Shown piece by piece: positions 45,129 through 57,805 of a stretch of 64,000 bases of DNA. The notes below the pieces were generated by a model that saw only the letters and a list, made by a program, of their open reading frames with translations, was not told where the DNA came from and did not search any database. The position numbers were made by a program, and so were the translations under genes. This DNA comes from Pegea sp. RAD2-039. Lineage: Eukaryota > Chordata > Thaliacea > Salpida > Salpidae. Positions within the stretch are counted from its first letter, which is position 1. The number at the start of each line of letters is the position of its first letter. The stretch lies in assembly GCA_034620365.1 (NCBI GenBank), contig JAQGEQ010000081.1, positions 372,001 through 436,000 on the forward strand, read 5' to 3'.

Positions 45129-47020
45129 ATCAACAATAATCTTAAAATTTTATTAAGTAATTTTTAAAGGACAATTCGTGTATTTCAATGTTAGAATCAT
45201 ATATTCTAGGAAGTACTCATAATATCTCTATAGTTTTTTTACTCAAAACTACATAAACCCTTATAAAATCTATTTTATGCGTAATAATACTAAGATCCAA
45301 ACTGCAAATTCTATGTTGAAACTCATATTATTACATTTATTCAATAAAGTAAAAAAAGGAAGAATTTTTTAGAATTATGTTTTGGTGATAAGATATAATT
45401 GCATTAAAGCTTTAAAAAGATTAATGAAACCCCACATTTATGAGTAAAAAGTATTTTAAGTATTTATAAAAGTTACGTTTTCTTAAAAATTTTAATTAAA
45501 ATGTTTATTATTTTTATCAAAAGAAATAATTAATAGTTGAGCTAAACTATCTGCTGATGAAAAAAATTATCTTCAAAAACAGTTTTTAAAATTTTAGAAT
45601 TACTAAAATTTATATAATTTTTCTATAATAAAACTCTGTAATTTTATAAAAGATAAAGTTTCTTATCACTGTTTTAAGAGGTTTTTAATCGAGATTAGGA
45701 TGTTTTTGTTTTTGTTATAATTAACTATATTGATGATTTAATAAAACTACTTTTGTTCAAAGAAATGCACATATTAATTAATAACCAAACTTTATGAAAA
45801 CTTTTTAATTGAACAGTTTAATACAACAGCACTCTAATAAAATATTTTTTAACTTTTATTTGTTTTTTTTTAATACTAAACTTTAAATTATATCTGATTT
45901 ATGCTTAGCTACTTTTTAAATCAAACTTATTGGTTATTTTTTAGCACAAAAAAGCAGAGAACAAAAAAAAATGAAATTAATCCTTTTAACAATTTTCCAA
46001 TTCAAGTTGTTATAACAGTAATTTTATCAAAAATGTCATATACAATTGCATATTAGTTTAAATAAATTTGAATTTTAAAGAAAATAAATACATGATAAAC
46101 AATAGAATATATAAATTAATACAAACTACATTCTTTAGTTCTTCACACAAATATCTTACGAACCAAATTATTATCAACTATATTTTTATTATTATAAGAC
46201 TTTGTATAAATTTATTATTATAATAGACAACTGAATATATCAGTCTAAAAATTTTAAACGGAAGATGGGAAACTTAAATCAACCTGTCAAGTGGTAGAAC
46301 TAACCTTATGAATAAGGCTGTTTTAGTCTCAAATTTGTTTTGAAAGAGTGTGTTGGTTCAATAGAAGTGAATGTAATGAAATAATTAATGTCTTAATATA
46401 GTTGAAATTAAAAGAAAATTAGTAAATTTACCCTAAACTAGTTTGAGCCCATATTATATTGCAAGAGATACAGATAGTATAGCATTTCATTGTTAAAATA
46501 ATTATAAAATGAAATTAAGTAAGAGTGTAAGGATTCTTTCTTTAGTAATTTTAATTTGTCAAAATTATATAATACTTACTATTTATAAAAAATCATTTCC
46601 ATTTAGCTTTACTAGGATAAGCAAAGTTTATCTTTATGTCACCCTTAAAAAAGGACAGGTTCTAAAATTACAAAAACAACACCTACAAGAACGTGCTTTC
46701 AATGTAATGAATTTCAAAACTATTGTATAATGTAATCTCAATCTTAAGTTTATCGTTTTTAAAGGAAATAACTTTTGAATTTTACAAGCAAATTTTCATA
46801 AGGAGAATATTAGTAATATAATATTAAAATTTTACTTCCTAAAAATGGTATTGTACGGAAATTTAATTTCAAATAAAATTTTTTGTTTGTATGTTTACCT
46901 AATTTACTTTTTACAGAATTAACTTGAAGTTTTTTTAGTTAAAACAAATTGCATAACAACTAAAATATAGATAAATAAAAATGAATTTACTCTGTGAAAT
47001 CTATTTATTATCTATTTATT
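45129..47020. repeat. Mixed old array segments
   Basis: 45,190-45,560 relates to 38,330-38,520 and 16,830-17,000. 45,750-46,020 relates to 11,270-11,520. 46,010-46,340 relates to 38,710-39,040. 46,340-46,860 has a hairpin block and a ACCCTTAAAAAAGGACAGG stem remnant. A 73-codon open frame at 46,509-46,730 lies inside this repeat and is not considered a gene. Confidence 0.55.
46229..46338 (+). promoter_or_regulatory. Promoter-like module, family A, cut off at the motif
   Basis: AACTGA-ATATA-TCAGTC at 46229-46245, TATGAATA from 46307 and TTTGT at 46334 (27 bp). The match then jumps to sequence that lies about 70 bp farther on in the 39-kb copy. Confidence 0.42.
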
Positions 47021-47029
47021 ATAGAAAAT

Positions 47030-48660
47030 GATTCTAACAATAAAACATTTGCTTCCCATTCTATTCATATGCTTAAATCAAAAACAATTTTGACGCTTAC
47101 AATGCATTAATGACAGAAGTTTATCATGACAATCGTAATTATATTATTAATCTGTTTTTATTGGCTTAATAAATTTGTGGAAACATATTTTTAGTATGTA
47201 GTAGATTAATAAGGATTAGTTTATTTGTCAGTAATAAGATTGTCAGTACAAAAGTAGGCTGTTAAATAGTTAAAAACCAATTATCTAACGGCTAGTGCCG
47301 CATTTTAACATCAAGTTGTATTTAAGAATTTTTTTTGGTTTGAAATGATTTTTTTAGTTTAAGAAGTCAAATGAAAGATAAAAAATTTAACGTAAGTTTA
47401 ACAGCGACAACTAGCGACTGTTCAAGTTTACAAATAATTCGACAAAAGTTTTGAAAACAAAATATATTAAACTGATATAACAACAAATAACTTGTTTAAT
47501 TGTCTTACTTATAAACATTTGTATAGAAAGTTGAATCAACTTATGCTACTAAATTATTTGCTGCTATGATCTATTAAATTCATTAAAATAATTTTCCGCA
47601 GGCAATAGCTGTAAAATTTTGCTAATTTCTTAAAAATATTTGTTAGATTCGAAATGTATTCCTACCCAGTAAAAATATAATATTTTTTATAAATTAAAAA
47701 GTAAAAGAAAACTGAAATTATCCCCCAAATTCAATTTTTTACCAGTTTGCACCACAAATACTAGATTACAAGAAGGTTTTATATAATAGCAATCTTAAAC
47801 TAAGGTCATTCTCCTATGAATACTTCACTTTTTTCTAATTTGGAGTTGAATAAATTTCAACAGACATCAATTAAATTTACCAACGAGAAATATGGTAGTA
47901 ATGCTGAATTTTCCATTTCAATATATAAAACTCAATTTGATATTAAACTTATGGATTATAATTTTTTATTAAATATTGCTTTAAAATTTATTTGTTTTAT
48001 AAGACAACTTCTTGCTATAAGACATTTTTTATTTATACCTAAAGGTTAGAAAAATTACAACGTTTTGGTAGTATAAGAAAAACTTACCCAGGAGATGTAT
48101 TAAAGTTTTTAAGGATGATTTTGTACAAAACTTTAAACAGAGAATATAAACTAAAGATACAGTTTTCAATGATTTCTCATAAATCAAAAATTCTAATTTG
48201 AATAATAGTTTGATAACAGTTAATTTTGATTTGATTTTTTAAATCAAGTTGTTTATAACTCATTTACTATTTCTAAATTATTATCAAAATTGACATAAAC
48301 TAAAATCTCAAAATTTGGTGATAAAAGTTGTAATAATAATATTATCTTTTACTTGATACTTTTTTAATTTTGTTGAACAATCATATTGAATAATCATATT
48401 GAAAAATTTGTTTAAATTGTAGAATTATTGTAACTTGTATTATTTATCTGTGATAGAACTATTTATTTCAGTTAGTTAAGTAATCGCTATTTTAATAAAT
48501 TAATAACTTTATGAAATCTGATTTTTTATAATTTAAATAAAAGTCAAAAGATCAAAAATTGTTTTTCGAACGTTGTATCAAAAGCATTTTCTTAAAATTC
48601 TTTTTAAAATTCAAGAACAGCATTTTTTTCTTTTTCAAGTTTTATATAAGTTGAAAAAAT
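47030..48660. repeat. 1.6-kb duplication, partner of 33,412-35,060
   Basis: Colinear with 33,412-35,060. It carries an open frame at 47,816-48,049 related to 34,240-34,443; substitutions between them are mostly amino-acid-changing. From 48,432 it overlaps the copy of 10,036-11,262. Confidence 0.82.
47752..47861 (-). promoter_or_regulatory. Promoter-like module, family D
   Basis: Minus strand: GTTGAA-ATTTA-TTCAAC at 47861-47845, TATATAAA from 47785 and TTTGTGGTGCAAACTGG from 47758. TATA spacing 27 bp, inverted-repeat centre 95 bp. Confidence 0.5.
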
Positions 48661-49661
48661 AAACAAATATGTTTGTTGTGATCAACATTACTTAGAAGTA
48701 GTCGTTAATCAAAAAGAAAATAATTTTTTAAATGCAAACTTAAACCAAATATTTAATAAAAGTTTCAATATTCTGCATTATCTAAATTTAATTAGCATAA
48801 ATTAGAGCGGAATTAGTTTATGATTCAAAATTTATTTCAGGAAAAGATTTTTTAAACTTTTGTTTTTAGAAAACATTAGATTGTTTATAAATATAGATAA
48901 AACAAATAAATTTGACTAAAAATTCTGTTAAATCGTTTTTCTACTAAATAAAAAAATATTTTATAAGGATCACGAAGAATCTAAAATTATCATAAAATCT
49001 GATCTCTTACTACATGTATGTTAAAAAGATGAACAAATACAACCACCAGAAAAAAATATTCAGACATTTTTTACACTCACAGTACTTGTTAACCTAATTA
49101 AAAATCGGCTTTAATAATAATTGATAATCAACAAAATCAACAATCTGTAGAGTGTCTGTGATTTTAAATTTAACTGAATATATCAGTTTCAAAATTAAAT
49201 TGGACTTATGAGAAGAATTTTCTAGAACCAATCTATTTGTAAAGAAATTGACCTAAAAAAATAAGCCAGTTTTAGTCTCATATTTGTGGGTTGAAACAGA
49301 AAAAAGTGAATTTCTTGAAAACAAATTTCTAGAAATGAAGTTCTTTATTTATTCATCATATTTTTCAAAATAGAATTATCTTAACTATAAGTTGAAACAG
49401 AGAAAAGTAAATTTAATGAAAACAAAAAACAAAAATAAGTTTTAAATAAGTGGTAACAATACCTTATTTTTGTTGATTTCTTTTGAATTATTTTCACTAA
49501 AAGTGCTTTGGTACAGTTGTGAACTGCGATATAGTCTTAAATACATTGCAATAGTGTTTATTCGAGATAAGGATTTTTTTAATTTTATTTTCATTATAAT
49601 CAACTTATTTTGATAATTTAATAAATTTGCATAATAATACACGTATAGTACTTATTATAGT
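48432..49661. repeat. Recent 1.2-kb duplication, copy 2
   Basis: Partner of 10,036-11,262. The match ends at CACGTATAGTACT; directly after it lies a local expansion of TATTATAGTACT-type repeats (49,650-49,696), which may mark the rearrangement junction. Confidence 0.85.
49172..49299 (+). promoter_or_regulatory. Promoter-like module, family A, TATA decayed
   Basis: AACTGA-ATATA-TCAGTT at 49172-49188 and TTTGTGGGTTGAAACAG from 49283. The TATA position reads AAAAAATAAG. Duplicate of the module at 10,781. Confidence 0.4.
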
Positions 49662-50189
49662 ACTATTATTATAGTACTAAATTATTATAGTGCTTACGGA
49701 GTTAATTTATAGGGTTCAGCCCATATTATATCGCAACGTATACGGATAGTAAAGCATTTCATTGTTTAAATTTTCTGGATTTTTCTTAAGTAAATCTAAT
49801 TTGTTTGAGTTATGTAATACTTACTATTTATAAGAACCCTTCTCTTTAGCTCCACTAGGATTAGCAATGTTTATCTTTATGTCACCCGTAAAAAAGGACA
49901 GGTTCTAAAATAACAACAACAACACAAACTAGAATGTGCGTTCATTCTTGTAGCAACCCAAATCATTAATGACAGAAATTGTTCATGATAAGTGTAATAA
50001 TATTAAACATTTGTTTTAAATACTTAATTGAACTTTTTTTAAATGTATTGTTGACTTGTAATATATTAACAAGGTGATATTTGTCATTAATACGATTTTC
50101 AGCACTAAAATTTAGCAGTTAAACATTCTAAAATCGATTCTATAAGAGCTAAATAACAGTTTAATATCAAATCGTACTTATAAAAATAT
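49662..50189. repeat. Hairpin block and array remnants
   Basis: Hairpin block relative at 49,700-49,770 (GGGTTCAGCCCATATTA; the AATGAAAT arm is lost), CACCCGTAAAAAAGGACAGG at about 49,883, and the GTCATTAATACGATT element at 50,082. No coding region. Confidence 0.55.
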
Positions 50190-50615
50190 TCTTGTTTTAA
50201 AATGTATTTTCAGAATGAGAAAAGAAAAAGTTAAAATCAAGTACCAACAGCGTCAGCTAGCGACTCCTGTGATTTACAAATAAATTGTTTGATTTTTAAG
50301 AAAAAAAACTAAACCAAAAACAAACATCCCTTGATTTTGTTATTAGTGACCAATTGTATAGAAAATCATATCAGCCCTTAAATTATTTGCTGCAATGTTC
50401 TGTTATACTAAAACGATTAAAATAATCTTCCACGCGCAATAGGTGTAAAACTTTGCTAACTTCTGTGATGAACGTTTCAAAAATTAAAGTATAAACTTAC
50501 TCAGCAAAACTTATATTTTTAAAAAGTTAAAAAATTGAAATAAAGTTGAAACTATCCAAGGGTATTAATTTCTGAGAAATGATTATTAACGAATTCAATT
50601 TTTCACATGTCTACA

Positions 50616-50734
50616 CCACAAACATTAGATTATAAGATGCTTTTAAATAATAGAATACTCGAAAAGGGACATATAGGACAGTTGAATACATCAGGAAACC
50701 TGCATTCCTAATTTGTAGTTAAATAATTTTTCAC
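50616..50734 (-). promoter_or_regulatory. Promoter-like module, family D
   Basis: Minus strand: GTGAAA-AATTA-TTTAAC at 50734-50718, TATTTAAA from 50649 and TTTGTGGTGTAGAC from 50622 (27 bp). Confidence 0.42.
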
Positions 50735-51802
50735 AAATTTTAGTCAATAATACCAAGTAGAAATATGATTACAATTCTATAGTTTTAATTTTAAAAATTT
50801 TTCAGCTCAACTTGATTTTCAATTTCTTGATAATAATTTTTACTGGCGAAAATTTAATTAGTTTACAACGCACTTATTAGATTATTTACAAAAGTAAACA
50901 TTAAAGTTTCTAACCCTTTTTTGGTACCATTAAACAAAAAATTGTTTCTCAAGGATGAAAAATGTTCAGTTGAAAACTGACAGCTATAACTCTTGTCTGT
51001 TGTGGCTTATATAGTTTCTTGAACAATAAAATGATTTGATTATATATATACATATATTTTTATGTTATAGAAACTGATTCAAACATTAAAATATTTGCTT
51101 CCCATTCTTTTCATATGCTTAAATCAAAAACAATGTTGACACTTGCAATGCATTAATGACAGAAGTTTATCATGACAATCGTAATTATATTATTAATCTG
51201 TTTTTAATAGTTTAATAAATTTGTGGAAACATATTTTTAGTATGTAGTAGATTAATAAGGATTAGTTTATTTGTCAGTAACAAGATTGTCAGTACAAAAG
51301 TAGGCTGATAAATAGTTAAAAACCAATTCTCTAATGGCTAGTGCCACATTTTAACATCAATTGTATTTAAGATAAGTTTTTATATTTTGAAATGATTTTT
51401 CAGTTTAAGAAGTCAAATGAAAGATAAAAAAATTAACGTAAGGTTTACAGCAACAACTAGCGACTGTTCAAGTTTACAAATAATTCGACAAAAGTTTTTA
51501 AAACTAAATATATTAAACTAGTATAACAAACGAACAACTCGTTTTGTTTTCTTATTAATAAAAATTTGTATACAAAGTTAAATCAATTTATGCTACTAAA
51601 TTATTTCTTGCTATGATCTATTAAATTCAAAGCGTTAAAATAATTTTCCGCTGGCAAAAGCTGTAAAATTTTGCTAACTTCCTAAAAATTTTTATTAAAT
51701 TTCAAATGTATGCTTACTCAGTAAAATATTATATTTTTTATAAGTTAAAAAGTAAAAGAAAATTGAAATTATCCCAAATATTCAATTTTTTACCAGCTTA
51801 CA

Positions 51803-51912
51803 CCACAAAAACTAGATTATAAGAAGGTTTTATATAATAAAAAACTGAGACTAAGGTTCCTTGCCGATAAATACTTGACTTTTTTCTAATTTGGAGTTGA
51901 ATAAATTTCAAC
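51803..51912 (-). promoter_or_regulatory. Promoter-like module, family D
   Basis: Minus strand: GTTGAA-ATTTA-TTCAAC at 51912-51896, TATATAAA from 51836 and TTTGTGGTGTAAGCTGG from 51809. TATA spacing 27 bp, inverted-repeat centre 95 bp. Confidence 0.5.
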
Positions 51913-53079
51913 AGACATCAATTAAATTTACCAACGAGAAATATGGTAGTAATGCTAAATTTTCCATTTCAATATTTAAAACTCAATTTGATATTCAACT
52001 TCTGGATTATAATTTATTAATAAATATTACTTTAAAATTTATTTGTTTTATAAGACAAATTTAATAATTTAGAAATTTATAATAATAAGACAAGTTAATG
52101 TAATGATGAACTCTTTGTCTTATTAGAGTGGAAATTAGATGTTAAGAAGTAACCTAAGTTTTACCGAGTTAATTTATTGGGTTCAGCCCATATTAAATCG
52201 CACCGTATACAGATAGTAAAGCATTTCATTGTTTATATAACTATATAATGAAATTGCGTAAAAGTTTAAAGATTTTTTTTAAGTAAAATTAATTTGTTAA
52301 AATTATGTACTAATTACTTTACATAAAAAATCTTATTTTTGCTTCACTAGCATTAGCGATATTTACCATAAAGTCACCCGTAAAAGTTGACAGATTCCAA
52401 AATGACATGAATATAAGCAACAAAAACGTACGTTGAATGCGTTGATGTTAAAAACTTTTGAGTCAAGCAGTCTCAATCTGTGCCTCATGTCTCAGTAGTT
52501 TGTGGTTCTCAAGAAAAATAATTTTGTAATTTTATACGTACTTTATCTAAGGACAATATATATAATATAATTTCAAAATTATACGTTCTAAAATTAAATC
52601 ATGAGATTTTATGAACTTTATCTTTTAAAATACAATACTTTTACGATTTTAGTTTGTCTCTAATATAACTAGAAAGCAAGTTACAAACTATATGAAGAAA
52701 CTGACATTTACCGTTTTTTTTATAAATGCAAAAAATAAGGTGAATCTACTAAAGTTAAATTAACTTTAACAAAAAATAACGACATTAAAAATAACATAAA
52801 AAGTTACAACTATCCCAAGTATTAGGAGTGAAAATTAGTTTTCTTAGTTTGACTATTCTTTAAATAATATTATTTGAAAGTATTATTATCTTTATCAAAC
52901 AACAATCAGTAGACGAACCTAACTGAAATTTCTCTGCTACAATATCTTTTATAGGTTTATTTCGAAAATTTTCTAACAGAAGAAAGTAGAATAATATATT
53001 CTATATAGCAAATGTATTTAAATTTGTCATAATCATCTAAACTGCGAAAGAAATTTCATTTCAATAAAAAATATTTTCT

Positions 53080-53237
53080 AATGCTTCACTAGCATCAACG
53101 TTATTTGCCATAAAATCACCCGTAAGAATAAACGGGCTCCAAATATAAAAATTGTTTAAATAATTGCATATACGCAAATTGAGTTTAATCTCAAACCTTG
53201 TATATAAAGTGCTCTCAATCTTATGTTTGTGGTGCTC
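53080..53237 (+). promoter_or_regulatory. Promoter-like module, family B
   Basis: AATGCT-TCACT-AGCATC at 53080-53096; CCCGT 53119-53123 with ACGGG 53132-53136; TATATAAA at 53201-53208; TTTGTGGTGCTC from 53226 (25 bp). Confidence 0.52.
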
Positions 53238-53612
53238 AAAATGATAGCTTAAAAATTTTATTAAGTAATTTTTAAAGACAATCAGAAAACTTTTCAAAGC
53301 ATTTTCAATAATGATAGTAATAAAAACATTTCTTATATATTTCTATGTATTTGAAGTTTGTAGTGTTAAAATTGTATAATTTGTAAACTTTATTTACTGA
53401 ATTAATATTCTAATAAGTTTACACTTTCAGTAAATTATGTTGAAAATATTTTCCAGTTTTCGCAGTTCAGAAAAAATAATCGACAAAAAAATTTAAAATG
53501 AAATAAAAATAATATAATATTTTAATAATATAAATCCTTAACAACTTCCAGTATAGTTGATATGTTCGCTTATGAATCTACTTTTATTAGAACACAATTT
53601 TATAATTTATAA

Positions 53613-53736
53613 GTTGAAACTTGTTCAACTTCAAAATAATAATCAATGAAAATATTAACAATAACACCTGAATTTCAGGTAAAACTTCGTTATACTCATC
53701 TTATATATTGTTGCATTTTAATCTCAGGTTTGTGAG
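53613..53736 (+). promoter_or_regulatory. Promoter-like module, family C
   Basis: GTTGAA-ACTTG-TTCAAC at 53613-53629, TATATATT from 53702 and TTTGTGAG from 53729 (27 bp). Confidence 0.5.
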
Positions 53737-54545
53737 TTAAAATTTTAAAATGTTTACTTACTGCAAATTTTGGTAAATTTTTTAATTTTGAAATTATGCA
53801 TTTTTTGCAAGATTTTATTATTCAGAAATTCCTTATCTTTCTTACTAAAGTCTTACTAAAGTCTTACTAATTTTATGTTTTAGTTGCATTGTGAAATTCT
53901 AAAAAACTTTTCTATAAACTAAACTTGTTAATAAAGCAACTAATTTTGAAGAACTGTCTTGTTTGTTTTTTAATGCAATTTTTCTATAGATTTTCATCTC
54001 GTCAATTAATATTTTTCTTTTTTAAGAAAAATAACTTTTCTAAGTAATAAATTATTTATGTTTAAAAGTATCTTTAGGAAAAATGTCTTTTAAAAATGCT
54101 TAAAAGTTTAAATAATGTCGAAATTACAGAGAAATAAAAACGTGAAAAACAATAAAATATATAAATAAATTCCATCTGCATTTTCTTATCAAAGTCGATT
54201 TGTTAATAGTAAATAGAGATTAAGATCTACAAAAAAAATTAATCTATTAGCGTTTGTTTTAGATTATAGGTAGCTTATATAATTTTGTGAAATACACAAT
54301 TTCGTAAATTTTCTATTTTCCTATTTTTTAAATGAAAAAAAAAATAAGTTTAATATAAATACATGATTTACTTCATGAAATTTAACATAAAATTTAAATT
54401 AATTTTAAGTGAGTAAGTTTAACTGTTTAAATATTTTTAATAGTATTAAATATATTATTAGAAAACATTTCAAATAAAATGGTTTTTTTTCTATGTTTAC
54501 GTAATCTACTTTGTACAGACTTTAGTTGATTTATTTTTAGCTAGT

Positions 54546-56204
54546 AAAGCATTTCATTGTTTAGGAAATATGAAATGAAATTGCTTACAATTTTAAGGAT
54601 CTTTTTAAGTAAATTTAAATTTTTGGAGTTATGTAATACTTACTATTTATAAAAAACGTTTCTATTTAGCTTCACTAGGATTAGCAATATTTATCTTTAA
54701 GTCAGCCGTAAAAAAAACGGGTTACGAAATAAAAAGAACAACACAAACTAGAATGTGGATTCAATTTTGATGCATACACAAATCATTAATGACAGAAGTT
54801 GTTCATGACAAGTGTAATAATTTTAATAATTTGTTTTAAATACTTTATTGAACTTTGTTTAAATGTATCCTTGACTCGTAATATATTAACAAGGTTATAT
54901 TTGTCATTAATACGATTGTCAGCACAAAATTTAGCAGATGAACAGTCTAAAACCTTTTCTATAAGAGCTAAGTAGCACCCATTAATATTTAATAGCACTT
55001 AACAAATTATTCTTGCTTTAAAATGTATTTTCAGAATTAGAAAAAAAAGTTAAAATCAAGTACCAACAGCGTCAGCTAGCGATTGTTGTGATTTACAAAC
55101 AAATTGTTTGATTTTTAAGAAACAAAAAACTAAACCAAAAAACAAACATCCCTTGATTTTGTTATTAGCGAGCAATTGTATAGAAGATCATATCAGCCCT
55201 TTAATTATTTGCTGCAATGTTCTGTTATGCTAAAACGATTAAAATACTCTTCCATGTGCAATAGTTGTAAAACTTTGCTAACTTCTGTAATGAACGTTTT
55301 AAAAATTAAATTGTACACTTACTCTGCAAACATTATAATTTTAAAAAGTTGAAAAATTAAAATAAAGTTAAAAATAGCCAAGGGTATTAATCTCTGAGAA
55401 ATGATTATTAACAAATTCAATTATTTTACAAGTCTACACCACAAACACTAGACTATAAGATTCTTTTAAATAATAGTATACTCGTAACGTAACACATATG
55501 TACGGTTGGTTATATCAGGCAATCTTTTATTAATTTGAAGTTGAATAAGTTTCAACAAATTTTAATCAATATTACCAAGTAGAAATATGGTTACAATTCT
55601 ATAGTTTTAATTTTAAACATTTTCCAGCTCAACTTGGTTTTCAATTTCTGGATAATAACTTTTACTGGCGAAAATTTAATTAGTTGACAACGCACTTATT
55701 AGATTATGTACAAAAGTAAACTTTATAGTTTCTAAGCCTTTTTTGGTTCCCTTAAACTAAAAATTGTTTCTAAAGGATGAAAAATGTTCAGTTGTAAGCT
55801 GACAACTGTAAATGTTGTCTGTTTTGACTTATATAGTTTCTTGAACAATAAAATGATTTGATTATATATCTACATATATATGTATATTATAGAAACTGAT
55901 TCAAACATTAAAATATATACATCCCATTCTTTTCATATGCTTAAATCAAAAACAATTTTGACGCTTACAATGCATTAATGACAGAAGTTTTTCATGAAAA
56001 TTGTAATAATATTATTAATCTGTTTTTATTAGTTTATTAAATTTGTGGAAATATATTTTTGGTATGTAGTAGATTAATAAGGATTAGTTTATTTGTCAGT
56101 ACAAAATAAAAGTAAATAAGATTGTCAGTACAAAAGTAGGCTGTTAAATAGTTAAAAACCAATTCTCTAATGGCTAGTGCCACATTTTAACATCAAGTTG
56201 TATT
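54546..56204. repeat. 1.55-kb duplication, partner of 43,358-44,905
   Basis: Begins inside the ATTTCATT hairpin (GCATTTCATTGTTTAGG) directly after the 2.5-kb duplicate. 55,870-56,200 continues as a copy of the start of 33,412. GTCAGTA elements occur near 54,900 and 56,095. No coding region. Confidence 0.8.
55439..55556 (-). promoter_or_regulatory. Promoter-like module, family D
   Basis: Minus strand: GTTGAA-ACTTA-TTCAAC at 55556-55540, TATTTAAA from 55472 and TTTGTGGTGTAGAC from 55445 (27 bp); the inverted-repeat centre is 103 bp upstream. Confidence 0.48.
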
Positions 56205-57805
56205 TAAGATTTAATTTATTTGTCAATAATAAGACTGTCAGTAAAAAAATAAGGAATTAAACAGTCTAAAATTAATTCATTAAGAGCTAAATGCCACATT
56301 TAGTATCGAATCATACTAAAGAAAAAAATTCTGGTCTTAAAATGGTTGGTCAGAATGAGAAATCGAATTAAAAAAATATATAGTTTTACCAACAGCGACA
56401 GCTAGCGGATGTTGTGATTTACAAATAACTTGTTTGATTTTTAAGAAGCAAAAAAAGAATAAACTAAACCAAAAACAAACAACTCGCTTGATTTTGTTAT
56501 TACTGAACGTTTGTAGAGAAAACAAATCATCCTTTAAATTATTTGCTGATATTTTATGCTAAATTAAATCGATTAAAAGCATATTTAGCACTGTAATTTG
56601 TTAACAAAATTTAATTTATTTGTCAGTAATACAATTGTCAGTACAAAAGTAAGCAGCAACTGTAAAGCAGTAACTTTAGTTTGTTTTTACTTTGATTTTT
56701 CAGAACAAGAAATTGAATAAAAAATAAGATATATTAAAATGCCGACAGCGACATCTGGCGGATGTTGTGAATAACAAATAAATTGTTTGATTTTAAAGAA
56801 ATAAAATAAATTAAAATAAGCCAAATACAAACAACTCCTTTGTTTAAAAACGTTAAGTTGACTTATTTCAGTAAAATATTTATGAGGTTAACGCAAATGA
56901 AAGTTGATTTTGCTAAGAGCGGAAAATATAAGTTTTTAACTTTAAATTTTCTTTTATTTAATATCAAAATAAAAAATATATTTGATTGATGATTAAACAA
57001 CATAAATTCTTGATTCTCAATTTCTGGATTATATTTTTTACTAACAAAAATGAAAAATGTTTTTATAACTAATTTAAAGTGCATTTGTTGAATTATCTAC
57101 AAAAGGTACACTTTAAAGGTAAACAATATATTTCGTAAAACTGTTTTTGTTTTATTTCAACACGAAAATCTGTTTTTAGTAATGGAAATAATTGATCAAA
57201 AATTGACATTTATAGCTGTTATCTATTTTGACTTATCTAGCTTCTTGATTGAGAAATGAATCGCATAATTCATAAAAGGTGATCTAAAAAGTAACAGTTT
57301 TCTTGTAAATTATTTCTTATGTTAAAATAAAAAAATTGACGCAAATCATTAATAACAAAAGTTGCTCATGACAAACACAATGATATTAGTAATTTGTTTT
57401 TTTAAACTTTATTAGAATTATAAATCTATATTTTTGAACTGGAATACACCAATAAGATATCATTTATATGTCAATGATACCATTGTTAGTTAAACAGTCA
57501 AAAATCAAATCTCTAAGAGCGAAGTGCCACAGTTTAATAACAAATTGTACTTAAACAAATATTATTGTTTTGAAATGATTTTTCCGAATAATTGTTCTGA
57601 TTGACAATAATTTAGATGTAGTCATTAATCAAAATGTAAATCTTATTTAAATAGAAACTTCAACTTAATATTTATAAATTTTTTCTGGAAAAGAATTTTC
57701 AAACTTTTACTTTTAGAAAATGTTAGATTGTTTATAAATATAGATAAAATAGATAAATTTGCTTGAAAATTCTGTTAAAACGTTTTTCGACTAAATAACA
57801 AATAT
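56205..57805. repeat. Copies of 29,550-29,930 and 14,815-16,050 joined
   Basis: 56,205-56,575 is a close copy of 29,550-29,930; at about 56,577 (AAAAGCATATTTAGC) it switches to a copy of 14,815-16,050. A decayed family E copy lies at 56,860-56,935 (GAGGTTAACGCAAATGAAAG). No coding region. Confidence 0.75.

Larger units (their letters stand above)
50190..52058. repeat. Array segment: copies of 32,545-33,411 and 33,412-34,410
   Basis: The whole 32.5-34.4 kb stretch is repeated colinearly here, so the duplicated unit spans at least 1.87 kb. It breaks at ATAAGACAAATTTAATAATT (about 52,050), where the 39-41.6 kb duplicate begins. Confidence 0.82.
52085..54540. repeat. Recent 2.5-kb duplication, partner of 39,120-41,585
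   Basis: Same order and nearly the same sequence as 39,120-41,585. One local difference is an extra CTTACTAAAGT unit at 53,841-53,869. No coding region. Confidence 0.85.

Noticed and set aside
46509-46730. 73-codon open frame in the hairpin block
   Set aside because: Lies wholly inside a repeat that elsewhere has no open frame.
53061-53297. 78-codon open frame on minus across a family B module
   Set aside because: Antisense to a repeated non-coding module; the near-identical copy at 40.1-40.3 kb does not support it.
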